17,023 bases of DNA from JAVXAG01 sp036660615. Its GTDB lineage: Bacteria; Bacillota; Clostridia; Peptostreptococcales; Anaerovoracaceae. The stretch covers positions 1 to 17,023 of the forward strand of contig JAVXAG010000032.1 of the NCBI GenBank assembly GCA_036660615.1. Reading direction: 5' to 3'. The position numbers and the translations under genes are program-made. Positions within the stretch are counted from its first letter, which is position 1. Each line of letters starts with the position of its first letter. This document shows positions 6,563 to 12,952 of the stretch, one piece after another. Under the pieces are notes generated by a model. That model worked only from the letters and a program-made list of their open reading frames with translations. It did not search any database and was not told the DNA's origin.

Positions 6563-8243
6563 TGGAGCCTCCTTTCGCACCTTGAAGAACTTCGCTTCCA
6601 TAGTAACCTTTTCGAACTTTATTGAGAGGTATTTTCTTTTCCTTGGAAATAAGTTTTAGAACAAGCTGACCACAAAAGCCACCTTGACATCTACCCATTC
6701 CAGGGCGTACACGTCTTTTTATACCGTCAACTGTTTCGCAAGGCAGGGATCTTCTCATTGCGTCTATTATTTCCCCTTTGCTAATCTCTTCACATCTGCA
6801 AACTATTTCGCCATAGTCTGGATTTTGTTGAATCAACGCATTTCTCTGTTGAAGAGTCATTTCCTTTGGGTTTACAATTGCTGCTCTAATTGGATTAAAA
6901 TCAAGATTTTTTTCTACTTTGCCGATTTTATTCAAATACTCTAAAGTAAGCTTTTCTATTTCTAGTCCTATTGCAGGAGCTGCAGTCAAACCAGGTGATT
7001 GGATACCCGCTGCATGAACAATGTTATCGGTGAAACGACCATGTTCAATTATGAAATCCTCCTCATATGTGGCAGATCTAATTCCAGTAAAGTAGGTGAT
7101 GATATCACCGGTACTCAGCCAGTTGCCCGCATGTCTATGTTTATCAAAAGAGCTGTTTATGCTTTCTTTGTGGGTAGCAAAGTTTTCTTTTTCAATGGTT
7201 TCGACGGCATCTGGGCCAATAAGAACATTTCCATCAACTGTGCCAACAATCCCGCCTCCTTTTGTATGGTGGGATCGGGAAACATCGCCCATAAGGGAAT
7301 AAATTGTCTTTATATATTTTCGGGATTTCTTATCCAAAATCGCATTAGTTCCTTTTCTTGGATGTATAGAAAAAAACCTGTCTTCTGCCATCTTTGCAAC
7401 ATCTTCGCAAAATACTCCAGCTGCATTTATAACTACTTTTGGATATACGGTTCCGCGATTTGTTGTTACACTTTGGATATGTCCGCAAGTTTTTTCATCT
7501 TCATGTGAAACTTCCATTGAAATCACAGCGGTATCTAGGGAAACGGTTACTCCATTGTCAATAGCATTTTCAGCCAAGGCAATGGTAAGTCCATAGGGAC
7601 AAACTATTCCGGTGCCATCGAAGTATAACGCACATTTTACGTCAGGAGCAATAAATGGTTCGAGGCTATGAAGTTTTTTATTTGACATCACATGGGCTTT
7701 TCCGGCTACTGTTGCATTCCAATATAGCAAGCTCAAATAAAGAAAAGGTACATACCAACCCTTTTTAAAACAAAGGTATTGTCCGGTTCTTTCAAAAGGA
7801 ACTTGAAGTTCGGTGCAAAGGCTGTCGTATCTTCTGTTCCCTAAATTATTCATTTTCTTTTTTAGTAAACCTGGTAATATATCAACACCGGGATGAACCA
7901 TTCCATCGTTTCTTGAGGAGGCATGAAGCGCAACGTCGTATTCTTTTTCTACAAGAAGTATATCTAATTTATTCTTGGAAAGTTCCCTAGCAATGGCTGT
8001 TCCAACTACGCCACCACCGATAATTAGTACATCCGGTCGTTTGCCATCAATAGTATTATCGTGGATATTTGGAAGAATTGTATCTGGAACTTGTTGGTCA
8101 AGTACTTGGATATCGTTTACTACGTGAATCTTTCCACCACTTTTGGCATTGGCAAGACCAGCAGCAACAGACTCCTCCCAAGTAGAGACTGTACCAGTCA
8201 AATGTATATAATCTTTTGTTTTTGTAACAACTACATTATTCAA
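6555..8243 (-). CDS. GlpA-like FAD-dependent oxidoreductase with BON-like N-terminus and BFD [2Fe-2S] C-terminus
   Basis: 562 residues in three parts. Residues 2-50 (VVVTKTKDYIHLTGTVS ... VVNDIQV) resemble a BON domain. A DAO-type flavoprotein follows, with LIIGGGVVGTAIARE at 73-87 (FAD phosphate loop GGGVVG 76-81), as in anaerobic glycerol-3-phosphate dehydrogenase. The tail is a BFD-like domain with C482-x-C484 and C519-x4-C524, expected to hold a [2Fe-2S] cluster. Likely role: oxidation of glycerol-3-phosphate or a related 2-hydroxy substrate. The start is TTG at 8243, with AAGGAGG eight bases upstream; the open frame continues 77 codons further, but through the promoter/operator region and partly into the divergent tetR gene, so the longer form is rejected. 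First gene of a five-gene operon. Confidence 0.9.
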   Translation of the reverse strand: MNNVVVTKTKDYIHLTGTVSTWEESVAAGLANAKSGGKIHVVNDIQVLDQQVPDTILPNIHDNTIDGKRPDVLIIGGGVVGTAIARELSKNKLDILLVEKEYDVALHASSRNDGMVHPGVDILPGLLKKKMNNLGNRRYDSLCTELQVPFERTGQYLCFKKGWYVPFLYLSLLYWNATVAGKAHVMSNKKLHSLEPFIAPDVKCALYFDGTGIVCPYGLTIALAENAIDNGVTVSLDTAVISMEVSHEDEKTCGHIQSVTTNRGTVYPKVVINAAGVFCEDVAKMAEDRFFSIHPRKGTNAILDKKSRKYIKTIYSLMGDVSRSHHTKGGGIVGTVDGNVLIGPDAVETIEKENFATHKESINSSFDKHRHAGNWLSTGDIITYFTGIRSATYEEDFIIEHGRFTDNIVHAAGIQSPGLTAAPAIGLEIEKLTLEYLNKIGKVEKNLDFNPIRAAIVNPKEMTLQQRNALIQQNPDYGEIVCRCEEISKGEIIDAMRRSLPCETVDGIKRRVRPGMGRCQGGFCGQLVLKLISKEKKIPLNKVRKGYYGSEVLQGAKGGSNE

Positions 8244-8293
8244 AATATATTCCTCCTTTTTTGTTATGCTAGTAGAGATGTTTGGATAGCACA

Positions 8294-8313
8294 AGTTAGT
8301 CGCTCGGCTAACT
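8294..8313. promoter_or_regulatory. Putative TetR-family operator
   Basis: AGTTAGTCG-CT-CGGCTAACT is a 20-bp palindrome with 8 of 9 pairs matching. It covers the predicted transcription start of the minus-strand operon just past its -10, and a TetR-family gene is divergent from that operon. Position and form fit an operator by which the TetR protein blocks the operon. Confidence 0.7.
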
Positions 8314-8315
8314 AA

Positions 8316-8344
8316 ATTATATCTAATTATATAAGTAAGGTCAA
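8316..8344 (-). promoter_or_regulatory. Promoter of the GlpA-like/kinase operon
   Basis: On the minus strand TTGACC (8344-8339) and TATAAT (8321-8316) are separated by exactly 17 bases, a near-perfect sigma-A promoter. Transcription would begin around 8309, inside the palindrome 8294-8313, giving a leader of roughly 65 bases before the TTG start. Confidence 0.85.
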
Positions 8345-8361
8345 GTGAATATGAGAAAATA

Positions 8362-8390
8362 TTGACAATTATCCAAAGACAAAGTAGACT
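8362..8390 (+). promoter_or_regulatory. Promoter of the tetR-family gene
   Basis: TTGACA (8362-8367) and TAGACT (8385-8390) are 17 bases apart; the -35 is consensus and the -10 matches 4 of 6. Start would be near 8397, 25 bases before the ATG. A short inverted repeat (tagat-gaa-atcta, 8391-8403) lies at the start point. Confidence 0.65.
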
Positions 8391-8421
8391 TAGATGAAAT
8401 CTATTTAAAGGAGACGATAAA

Positions 8422-8982
8422 ATGGCAGCCCCACATAACAATAATATAAAAGGCAAAATTTTAGAAAGTGCCACAAGATTATTACAGGAAAAATCCTTTC
8501 AAGAAATCACTTTATCCCAAATTTCCAAAGAGGCAGGGGTTACGAAAGGAAGCATTTATTATTATTATAAAACAAAAGATGATATTTTGTATGATATAGC
8601 AGATGGGTATTTGGAAGTCCTTTACCATGACTTGATGATTTGGATAGAAGATGAAAACAAGGATACTTCATTTCCAAGGCTTATTAGATATGCATTAAAA
8701 AGAGGCGTAGATGATCCGGGGAAAAATCTTAGAATACACCTAACAGTTGATGCAATCGCAGGGAACGCAACGATTAGAGAAAAATTGTTAAAAAAATATG
8801 ATTCTTTTAGAGAAATATTTGCAGAGAAGGTTTCTGAGAGAAAAGCAGGCGCAGATGGTCAATACTATGCATGGCTAATTTTGACCGTAGTTGATGGGCT
8901 TTTGATACAGACTTTGCTTGGGAACCCTAACCTTGATGTAGATAAATTTATAGAACAATTTGTAAAAGAAGTGGATAGATAA
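8422..8982 (+). CDS. TetR/AcrR-family transcriptional regulator
   Basis: 186 residues. The N-terminal DNA-binding domain shows the TetR pattern: ILESATRLLQEKSFQEITLS, then the helix-turn-helix at about 30-50 (LSQISKEAGVTKGSIYYYYK) and KDDILYDI. The remainder is the variable ligand-binding domain, from which the inducer cannot be told. ATG start with AAAGGAG upstream (8407-8413). It is divergent from the GlpA-like/kinase operon, and the shared 178-bp region contains a 20-bp palindrome over the operon start, so this protein is the likely local repressor. Autoregulation is less clear, because the palindrome is about 50 bp upstream of its own -35. Confidence 0.93.
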   Translation: MAAPHNNNIKGKILESATRLLQEKSFQEITLSQISKEAGVTKGSIYYYYKTKDDILYDIADGYLEVLYHDLMIWIEDENKDTSFPRLIRYALKRGVDDPGKNLRIHLTVDAIAGNATIREKLLKKYDSFREIFAEKVSERKAGADGQYYAWLILTVVDGLLIQTLLGNPNLDVDKFIEQFVKEVDR

Positions 8983-8994
8983 CGGTAATACCTA

Positions 8995-9023
8995 TTGACA
9001 AACCTTAGCAGTAGTGGTATTGT
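8995..9023 (+). promoter_or_regulatory. Promoter for the anchored protein gene
   Basis: TTGACA (8995-9000), a 17-bp spacer and TATTGT (9018-9023) preceded by TG-g form a good extended -10 promoter directly after the tetR-family stop codon. The transcript would carry a leader of about 65 bases containing an 8-bp inverted repeat (9036-9043 with 9076-9083) next to the ribosome binding site. Confidence 0.65.
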
Positions 9024-9095
9024 ATTAATCAAATAGAACACAAGCATAAAAAAAGACAAAATAAAACAATAGAGTTTGTGTTCAAAGGGGAAATT

Positions 9096-9581
9096 ATGAA
9101 GAATAAGAAGAATGGTGCATATAAAAACTATGTAATTATGATAGTAGTAATGATTGTGGTTGGGTTGTTGTATTTTGCCACCTCAGGGGTATTTAATATT
9201 ACCTCCACCGCAAAAGATGTTTTCTCTATGTCTTCAAGTACCGTTATAGCAGAAGGTGAAAATTGGCAAATGCATATGCCTGACAAAGACGGCTTAACGG
9301 AGTATTTGGTATATAAGGGGGAAAGACATCCTGGGAAACAGATACATGTGACGGGGATTATATATTATGCGCAAGATGGGAATGGCGTAAAGATGTCTAA
9401 AAACATTGAATTATATCCATTATACGATAAGCACTTTTTTGTAGGTGAAAGAAGATGGTATTTGGTAAATAACGTCACACCAGAAAAAATTGAAAGAGTT
9501 AACCTTGAAATCACATTTAAAGAGTACAGGGAAGGCGAATTGTTTTGCGATGAAGTTGTCTCTGACACAAAGAACAAATAA
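9096..9581 (+). CDS. Membrane-anchored extracytoplasmic protein, unknown function
   Basis: 161 residues. A basic start (MKNKKNGAYKNY) is followed by one hydrophobic segment at about 12-28 (VIMIVVMIVVGLLYFAT), then a soluble part of about 130 residues rich in charged and aromatic residues. This fits a signal anchor with an extracytoplasmic domain; there is no lipobox cysteine. The soluble part alternates short predicted strands (HVTGIIYYAQDG, RRWYLVNNV, VNLEITFKEY) and may be a small beta domain. I do not recognise a family. The ATG at 9096 has AAAGGGG just upstream; a GTG six codons earlier lies before that site and is less likely. It has its own promoter and ends before a terminator. Confidence 0.8.
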   Translation: MKNKKNGAYKNYVIMIVVMIVVGLLYFATSGVFNITSTAKDVFSMSSSTVIAEGENWQMHMPDKDGLTEYLVYKGERHPGKQIHVTGIIYYAQDGNGVKMSKNIELYPLYDKHFFVGERRWYLVNNVTPEKIERVNLEITFKEYREGELFCDEVVSDTKNK

Positions 9582-9594
9582 AAAATTATACAAA

Positions 9595-9627
9595 AAAGCT
9601 GGGCAATATAAAATTGAACCCAGCTTT
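9595..9627. terminator. Bidirectional terminator between convergent genes
   Basis: A 9-bp perfect stem (aaagctggg/cccagcttt, 9595-9603 with 9619-9627) includes an inner caat/attg pair. On the minus strand it is followed by TTTTTTG (9597-9591), making a strong terminator for plsC-trxA. On the plus strand the tail is only TTTAATTATT, which could still end the 9096-9581 transcript. Confidence 0.85.
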
Positions 9628-9648
9628 AATTATTGGAATAAACCCGCC

Positions 9649-9960
9649 TTATAGGCCTAATTGTGAAACTAGTTGAGCTTTTGGAAGTGCGCCAACTGTC
9701 TTTGCAGTCGCTTCACCTTTTTTGAATAAGATACAAGTTGGGATTGTCATAACGCCAAACTGTGAAGCTAGTTCAACTTCTTCATCTACGTTGACTTTGC
9801 ATACCTTTACTTTGCCCTCGTATTCGCCGGAAACTTCTTCAACAACTGGTCCAAGCATTCTGCAAGGTCCACACCATGATGCCCAGAAATCAACCAATAC
9901 AGGTAATTCTGATTCAACTACTTCTTTTTGAAACATATCTTTTGTTAATGTAATAACCAT
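9649..9960 (-). CDS. trxA: Thioredoxin
   Basis: 103 residues, full-length thioredoxin. The active site is WASWCGPCR (Cys30 and Cys33), with the cis-proline at Pro74 (MTIPT) and the usual VDFWA strand at 23-27. It reduces protein disulfides in the cytoplasm using electrons from thioredoxin reductase, whose gene is not in the window. ATG start with GGAG eight bases upstream; that site is made from the last codons of plsC, five bases before, so the two are one transcript. A strong minus-strand terminator follows at 9595-9627. The pairing with plsC has no obvious biochemical reason. Confidence 0.97.
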   Translation of the reverse strand: MVITLTKDMFQKEVVESELPVLVDFWASWCGPCRMLGPVVEEVSGEYEGKVKVCKVNVDEEVELASQFGVMTIPTCILFKKGEATAKTVGALPKAQLVSQLGL

Positions 9961-9965
9961 AATAT

Positions 9966-10730
9966 TTACTCCTTCTCATTTCTCATTTTGTCTTTTAGGA
10001 CCAGCTGGTCCAAAGTTGTCCTAATTGTGTCCTCTACATCGCCTATCAAAGAAGCGACCTGATGTCTATCAAGGCTTGCGGTATCAATAGCTGGATGAAA
10101 AACAAAGTCAACATCTCCGCCTTTGATTACGCCAGTTTCCTCGAAAATCTTGTAAGTGCCGTTAATTGTAACAGGAACAATAGGTACTTTTGCTTTTGTG
10201 GCAAGCTTGAAACTGCCGGGCTTAAAGTCTTTCATTTCGCCTCCGCGGCTTCGAGTTCCTTCTGGAAAAATCACTAAAGAGAAACCTTGTTTTAGAGTTT
10301 CGACACCTTCGTTAATCGATTTGAGCGCTTCCCTAGGGTCACCTCTTTTTATAAAAACTCCTCTTATGTATCCTACCAATTTCCTCAAATATGGAATCTT
10401 TTCAAAATTGTCTTTAGCGACAAATCCAACAGATCTATCTTTTAGTGCATAAAAGAACGCTGGTATGTCGGCATAACCTTGGTGGTTAGATATAAAAACA
10501 ACTGCACCATCTTTGGGGATATTCTCTATTCCTACCACATTTATACGCATATCAAACATATCGGCCACAGTACTCGCCCATCTATGTCCGCCTTCCGCTA
10601 CAACCGCACGTTCTTTTTCAAAATCTCCTACAGCTCTGGCAGCCTCAAGATCCTTGATATAATGCTTGAACACCCTAACTGAGCAGAGGAGCTTAAATCC
10701 CTTAGGGATATTTTTTAGTAAATTTAACAT
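9966..10730 (-). CDS. plsC: 1-acyl-sn-glycerol-3-phosphate acyltransferase (PlsC family)
   Basis: 254 residues. The acyltransferase motif NHQGYAD (N82, H83, D88: the HX4D catalytic pair) and the glycerol-phosphate-binding FPEGTRSRGG (155-164) are both present, and VPIVPVTINGTY (182-193) matches the later family motif. It should acylate lysophosphatidic acid to phosphatidic acid at the membrane. The start at 10730 has AGGAGG just upstream (short spacing of four bases); the open frame extends 33 codons further, but across the intergenic promoter region. It is followed at five bases by trxA and is divergent from a cluster that contains a PAP2-type lipid phosphatase. Confidence 0.94.
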   Translation of the reverse strand: MLNLLKNIPKGFKLLCSVRVFKHYIKDLEAARAVGDFEKERAVVAEGGHRWASTVADMFDMRINVVGIENIPKDGAVVFISNHQGYADIPAFFYALKDRSVGFVAKDNFEKIPYLRKLVGYIRGVFIKRGDPREALKSINEGVETLKQGFSLVIFPEGTRSRGGEMKDFKPGSFKLATKAKVPIVPVTINGTYKIFEETGVIKGGDVDFVFHPAIDTASLDRHQVASLIGDVEDTIRTTLDQLVLKDKMRNEKE

Positions 10731-10799
10731 AATGCCTCCTGCAACTACTTTATATCTTAATATACCACAAAACATATGGCATTTACCATAGAAAAAGTA

Positions 10800-10805
10800 T
10801 ATAAT
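10800..10805 (+). promoter_or_regulatory. -10 element for the 10833-14119 gene cluster
   Basis: TATAAT at 10800-10805 lies 28 bases before the first ATG, but the -35 at 17 bp (TGGCAT) is poor. In the same 102-bp interval the minus strand has TG-g-TATATT, a possible extended -10 for plsC. Confidence 0.4.
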
Positions 10806-10832
10806 GTCTTTAATAAAAAAGGAGTACAAAAA

Positions 10833-11060
10833 ATGAATGAAAAATTTATAGCACCGATAATAATTACTGTCATAACAGTATTATATTGCATAGGATTGTC
10901 ATTATTATTCATATTTTCTTACTTAGACGGAATGCCATTTTTAATGTTTGCATTTATGTTAATAGTGCCATTAGCGTCAGCAGGAATAATTATAAACGTG
11001 CTAATCCAAAGAGTGAAAGAGATTAAAGGAGGAGAAGAAGATGAAGCTTCTAAATATTAA
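10833..11060 (+). CDS. Small two-pass membrane protein
   Basis: 75 residues with two hydrophobic segments at about 6-28 and 35-58 and a charged tail (RVKEIKGGEEDEASKY). ATG start with AAAAGGAG (10816-10823 region) upstream. Its 3' end overlaps the YbjQ-family gene by 20 bases, and the AAAGGAGGAG that serves the next gene lies inside its coding sequence, so the two are probably translated together. I know no function; pairing with a YbjQ-family protein suggests it may anchor it to the membrane. It is the first gene of a five-gene plus-strand cluster. Confidence 0.8.
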   Translation: MNEKFIAPIIITVITVLYCIGLSLLFIFSYLDGMPFLMFAFMLIVPLASAGIIINVLIQRVKEIKGGEEDEASKY

Positions 11061-11352
11061 TTACATTCCAGGTCAAGAGTTTGAGGCATTGGATATGGTA
11101 AAAGGAAACGTAGTAAGATGCAAAAACATAGGCAGAGACATAGGCGCAGGGTTTAAAACTTTTGTGGGCGGAGAAGTTGCTGGGTATACAGAAATGCTAC
11201 AAGAGGCAAGACAGATAGCCACAAAGAGAATGGTAGACGAGGCGGAAGCTCTTGGGGCAGACGCAGTAATAAACGTAAAATTTGCATCAGCTGCAATTAT
11301 GCAAGGGGCAGCAGAAGTAATTGCATACGGAACCGCAGTAAAATACAAATAA
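11041..11352 (+). CDS. YbjQ/DUF74 family protein (UPF0145, putative heavy-metal-binding)
   Basis: 103 residues matching the YbjQ family (PF01906): GNVVRCKNIGRDIGAGFK, then GGEVAGYTEMLQEARQIA and MVDEAEALGADAVINVKF, the conserved blocks of these small pentameric beta-alpha proteins. The family is annotated as heavy-metal-binding on structural grounds; the biological role is not settled. ATG start with AAAGGAGGAG upstream inside the overlapping membrane-protein gene. Fifteen bases separate it from the PAP2 gene, so it is part of the same transcript. Confidence 0.93.
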   Translation: MKLLNINYIPGQEFEALDMVKGNVVRCKNIGRDIGAGFKTFVGGEVAGYTEMLQEARQIATKRMVDEAEALGADAVINVKFASAAIMQGAAEVIAYGTAVKYK

Positions 11353-11367
11353 TAAGGGGCTGTTTGA

Positions 11368-12006
11368 ATGAGAGAAACAAAGGGTAAAAATTTAACAAGG
11401 CTATTTATTATAGGCGGGGCACTATGTTGCTTCGCCTTTATTGCATATTTTGTAGTGACAAAAGAAACCATAGGTTTCGACACAACGGTCAGGGAATGGT
11501 TTTATCAGTTAAGGAGATCGGGACTAAACGGCATAATGATCGCAATAACCTATATGGGAAACTGGCAGGCAATTGTTATGCTATGCTTAGGATTGTTGGT
11601 TTTTAACAAGACAAGAAAAGAAATAGGGGTTCCCCTTTCCATGGTGTCAGCAGTTTCGGTGGTGATCTACAAAATAATAAAAAGTTCCTTTAAGAGGGCA
11701 AGACCAGCCGTTGCACTTCATATAATCAATCAGGGAGGCTATTCATTTCCCAGTGGACATGCGTTAAATTCATTAGTAGTATTTGGATTTTTGATATATT
11801 TGATTAGAAAAAATGTTTACAACAAAAGGATTGCGAATGTTCTTACGGGGATACTGTCAGCACTGATAGTTTTGGTAGGCATCAGCAGAATATACGTTGG
11901 AGTTCACTTTCCGACAGACGTTTTGGGAGGCTGGTTTCTAGGTAGTGCATTTTTGATTATAGCCATAATGGTAACGGAAAAAATAAAAACAGAACGAGGA
12001 GAATAA
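11368..12006 (+). CDS. PAP2-family membrane phosphatase
   Basis: 212 residues, largely hydrophobic with about five to six membrane segments. The three catalytic blocks of the PAP2 superfamily are intact: K105-x6-R112-P113 (KSSFKRARP), PSGH at 128-131 and S173-R174-x5-H180-x3-D184 (SRIYVGVHFPTD). Such proteins remove phosphate from phosphatidic acid or undecaprenyl pyrophosphate on the outer face of the membrane; which one cannot be told here. ATG start with AAGGGG upstream. It lies 3 bases before cysK, and the ribosome binding site of cysK (GAGGAG) lies in its last codons. Confidence 0.93.
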   Translation: MRETKGKNLTRLFIIGGALCCFAFIAYFVVTKETIGFDTTVREWFYQLRRSGLNGIMIAITYMGNWQAIVMLCLGLLVFNKTRKEIGVPLSMVSAVSVVIYKIIKSSFKRARPAVALHIINQGGYSFPSGHALNSLVVFGFLIYLIRKNVYNKRIANVLTGILSALIVLVGISRIYVGVHFPTDVLGGWFLGSAFLIIAIMVTEKIKTERGE

Positions 12007-12009
12007 CTG

Positions 12010-12939
12010 ATGAAAGTATATAATTCAATTACAGAGACAATCGGCAGGACACCACTGCTAAGATTAAATAACATAGAAAAAGAAATGGGCGGAAAAGGAC
12101 GTTTGTTTGGAAAACTTGAAGCCTTTAATCCAACGGGTAGCATAAAAGATAGAGCTGCATATTGGATGGTAAAAGATGCAGAAGAAAAAGGACTTCTAAA
12201 AGAGGGCGCAACTATTATTGAACCAACTAGCGGAAATACGGGAATTGGACTTGCATCAGTAGCTTCAGCCAAAGGATACAGAGCGATTTTTGTTCTACCA
12301 GATTCAATGAGCATAGAAAGAAGAAACCTGCTAAAAGCTTTTGGGGCAGAGATTGTTTTGACACCTGGAGCAAAGGGAATGCAGGGAACTTTGGACAAAG
12401 CCGCTGAACTAAAAAAAGAAATACCAAACAGTTTTATCCCAGGACAATTTGACAATCAGGCAAATACACAGTCACACATCGACACCACAGGGCCTGAAAT
12501 ATGGGAAGATTTAGACGGAAAAGTCGACATCTTTGTTGCCGGAGTTGGTACAGGCGGAACACTTACGGGCAACGGAAAATATTTAAAATCAAAGAACCCA
12601 GACGTGAAAATTGTGGCAGTTGAACCAGCAAAATCTCCACTTCTTTCAGAAGGTAAAGCAGGACCTCATGGATTGCAGGGAATTGGAGCAAATTTCATTC
12701 CTAGTATTTTGGATAAAGATATCTACGATGAAATTATTACAGTAAGTGATGAAGATGCATACGATATGGGAAGAAAGTTGGCTAGAAAAGAAGGATACTT
12801 GGCTGGTATAACAGCAGGGGCAGCTCTTTGGGCAGGAATTCAACTATCAAAACGACCAGAGAATGCGGACAAAAACATTGTAATTATTTTGCCTGATACA
12901 GGAGAAAGATATTTGTCTACACCTATGTTTGCAGAGTAA
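12010..12939 (+). CDS. cysK: Cysteine synthase (O-acetylserine sulfhydrylase)
   Basis: 309 residues, a normal-length PLP enzyme of fold type II. The PLP lysine is K46 in NPTGSIKDRAA; TSGNTG at 73-78 binds substrate carboxylate; GVGTGGT at 178-184 is the phosphate-binding loop; PDTGERYLST lies near the C-terminus. It forms cysteine from O-acetylserine and sulfide. No cysE is present in the window. It is embedded between the PAP2 gene (3-bp gap) and the PucR-type regulator (13-bp gap), an unusual pairing; the regulator may respond to sulfur or nitrogen supply, but this is inference. Confidence 0.96.
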   Translation: MKVYNSITETIGRTPLLRLNNIEKEMGGKGRLFGKLEAFNPTGSIKDRAAYWMVKDAEEKGLLKEGATIIEPTSGNTGIGLASVASAKGYRAIFVLPDSMSIERRNLLKAFGAEIVLTPGAKGMQGTLDKAAELKKEIPNSFIPGQFDNQANTQSHIDTTGPEIWEDLDGKVDIFVAGVGTGGTLTGNGKYLKSKNPDVKIVAVEPAKSPLLSEGKAGPHGLQGIGANFIPSILDKDIYDEIITVSDEDAYDMGRKLARKEGYLAGITAGAALWAGIQLSKRPENADKNIVIILPDTGERYLSTPMFAE

Positions 12940-12952
12940 ATAAGGAGTATAT

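Noticed and set aside
6999..7508. 169-codon plus-strand open frame opposite the GlpA-like gene
   Set aside because: Antisense shadow with no ribosome binding site or family resemblance.
8244..8474. 77-codon N-terminal extension of the GlpA-like protein (ATG at 8474)
   Set aside because: It would overlap the tetR-family gene and the operon's own promoter and operator; the TTG at 8243 has a strong Shine-Dalgarno and begins directly with the conserved domain.
10731..10829. 33-codon N-terminal extension of PlsC
   Set aside because: It covers the divergent promoter region; the internal ATG at 10730 has AGGAGG and fits the family start.
11904..12455. 183-codon minus-strand open frame opposite the PAP2 and cysK genes
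   Set aside because: Antisense to two genes with intact catalytic motifs; composition is that of a shadow frame.
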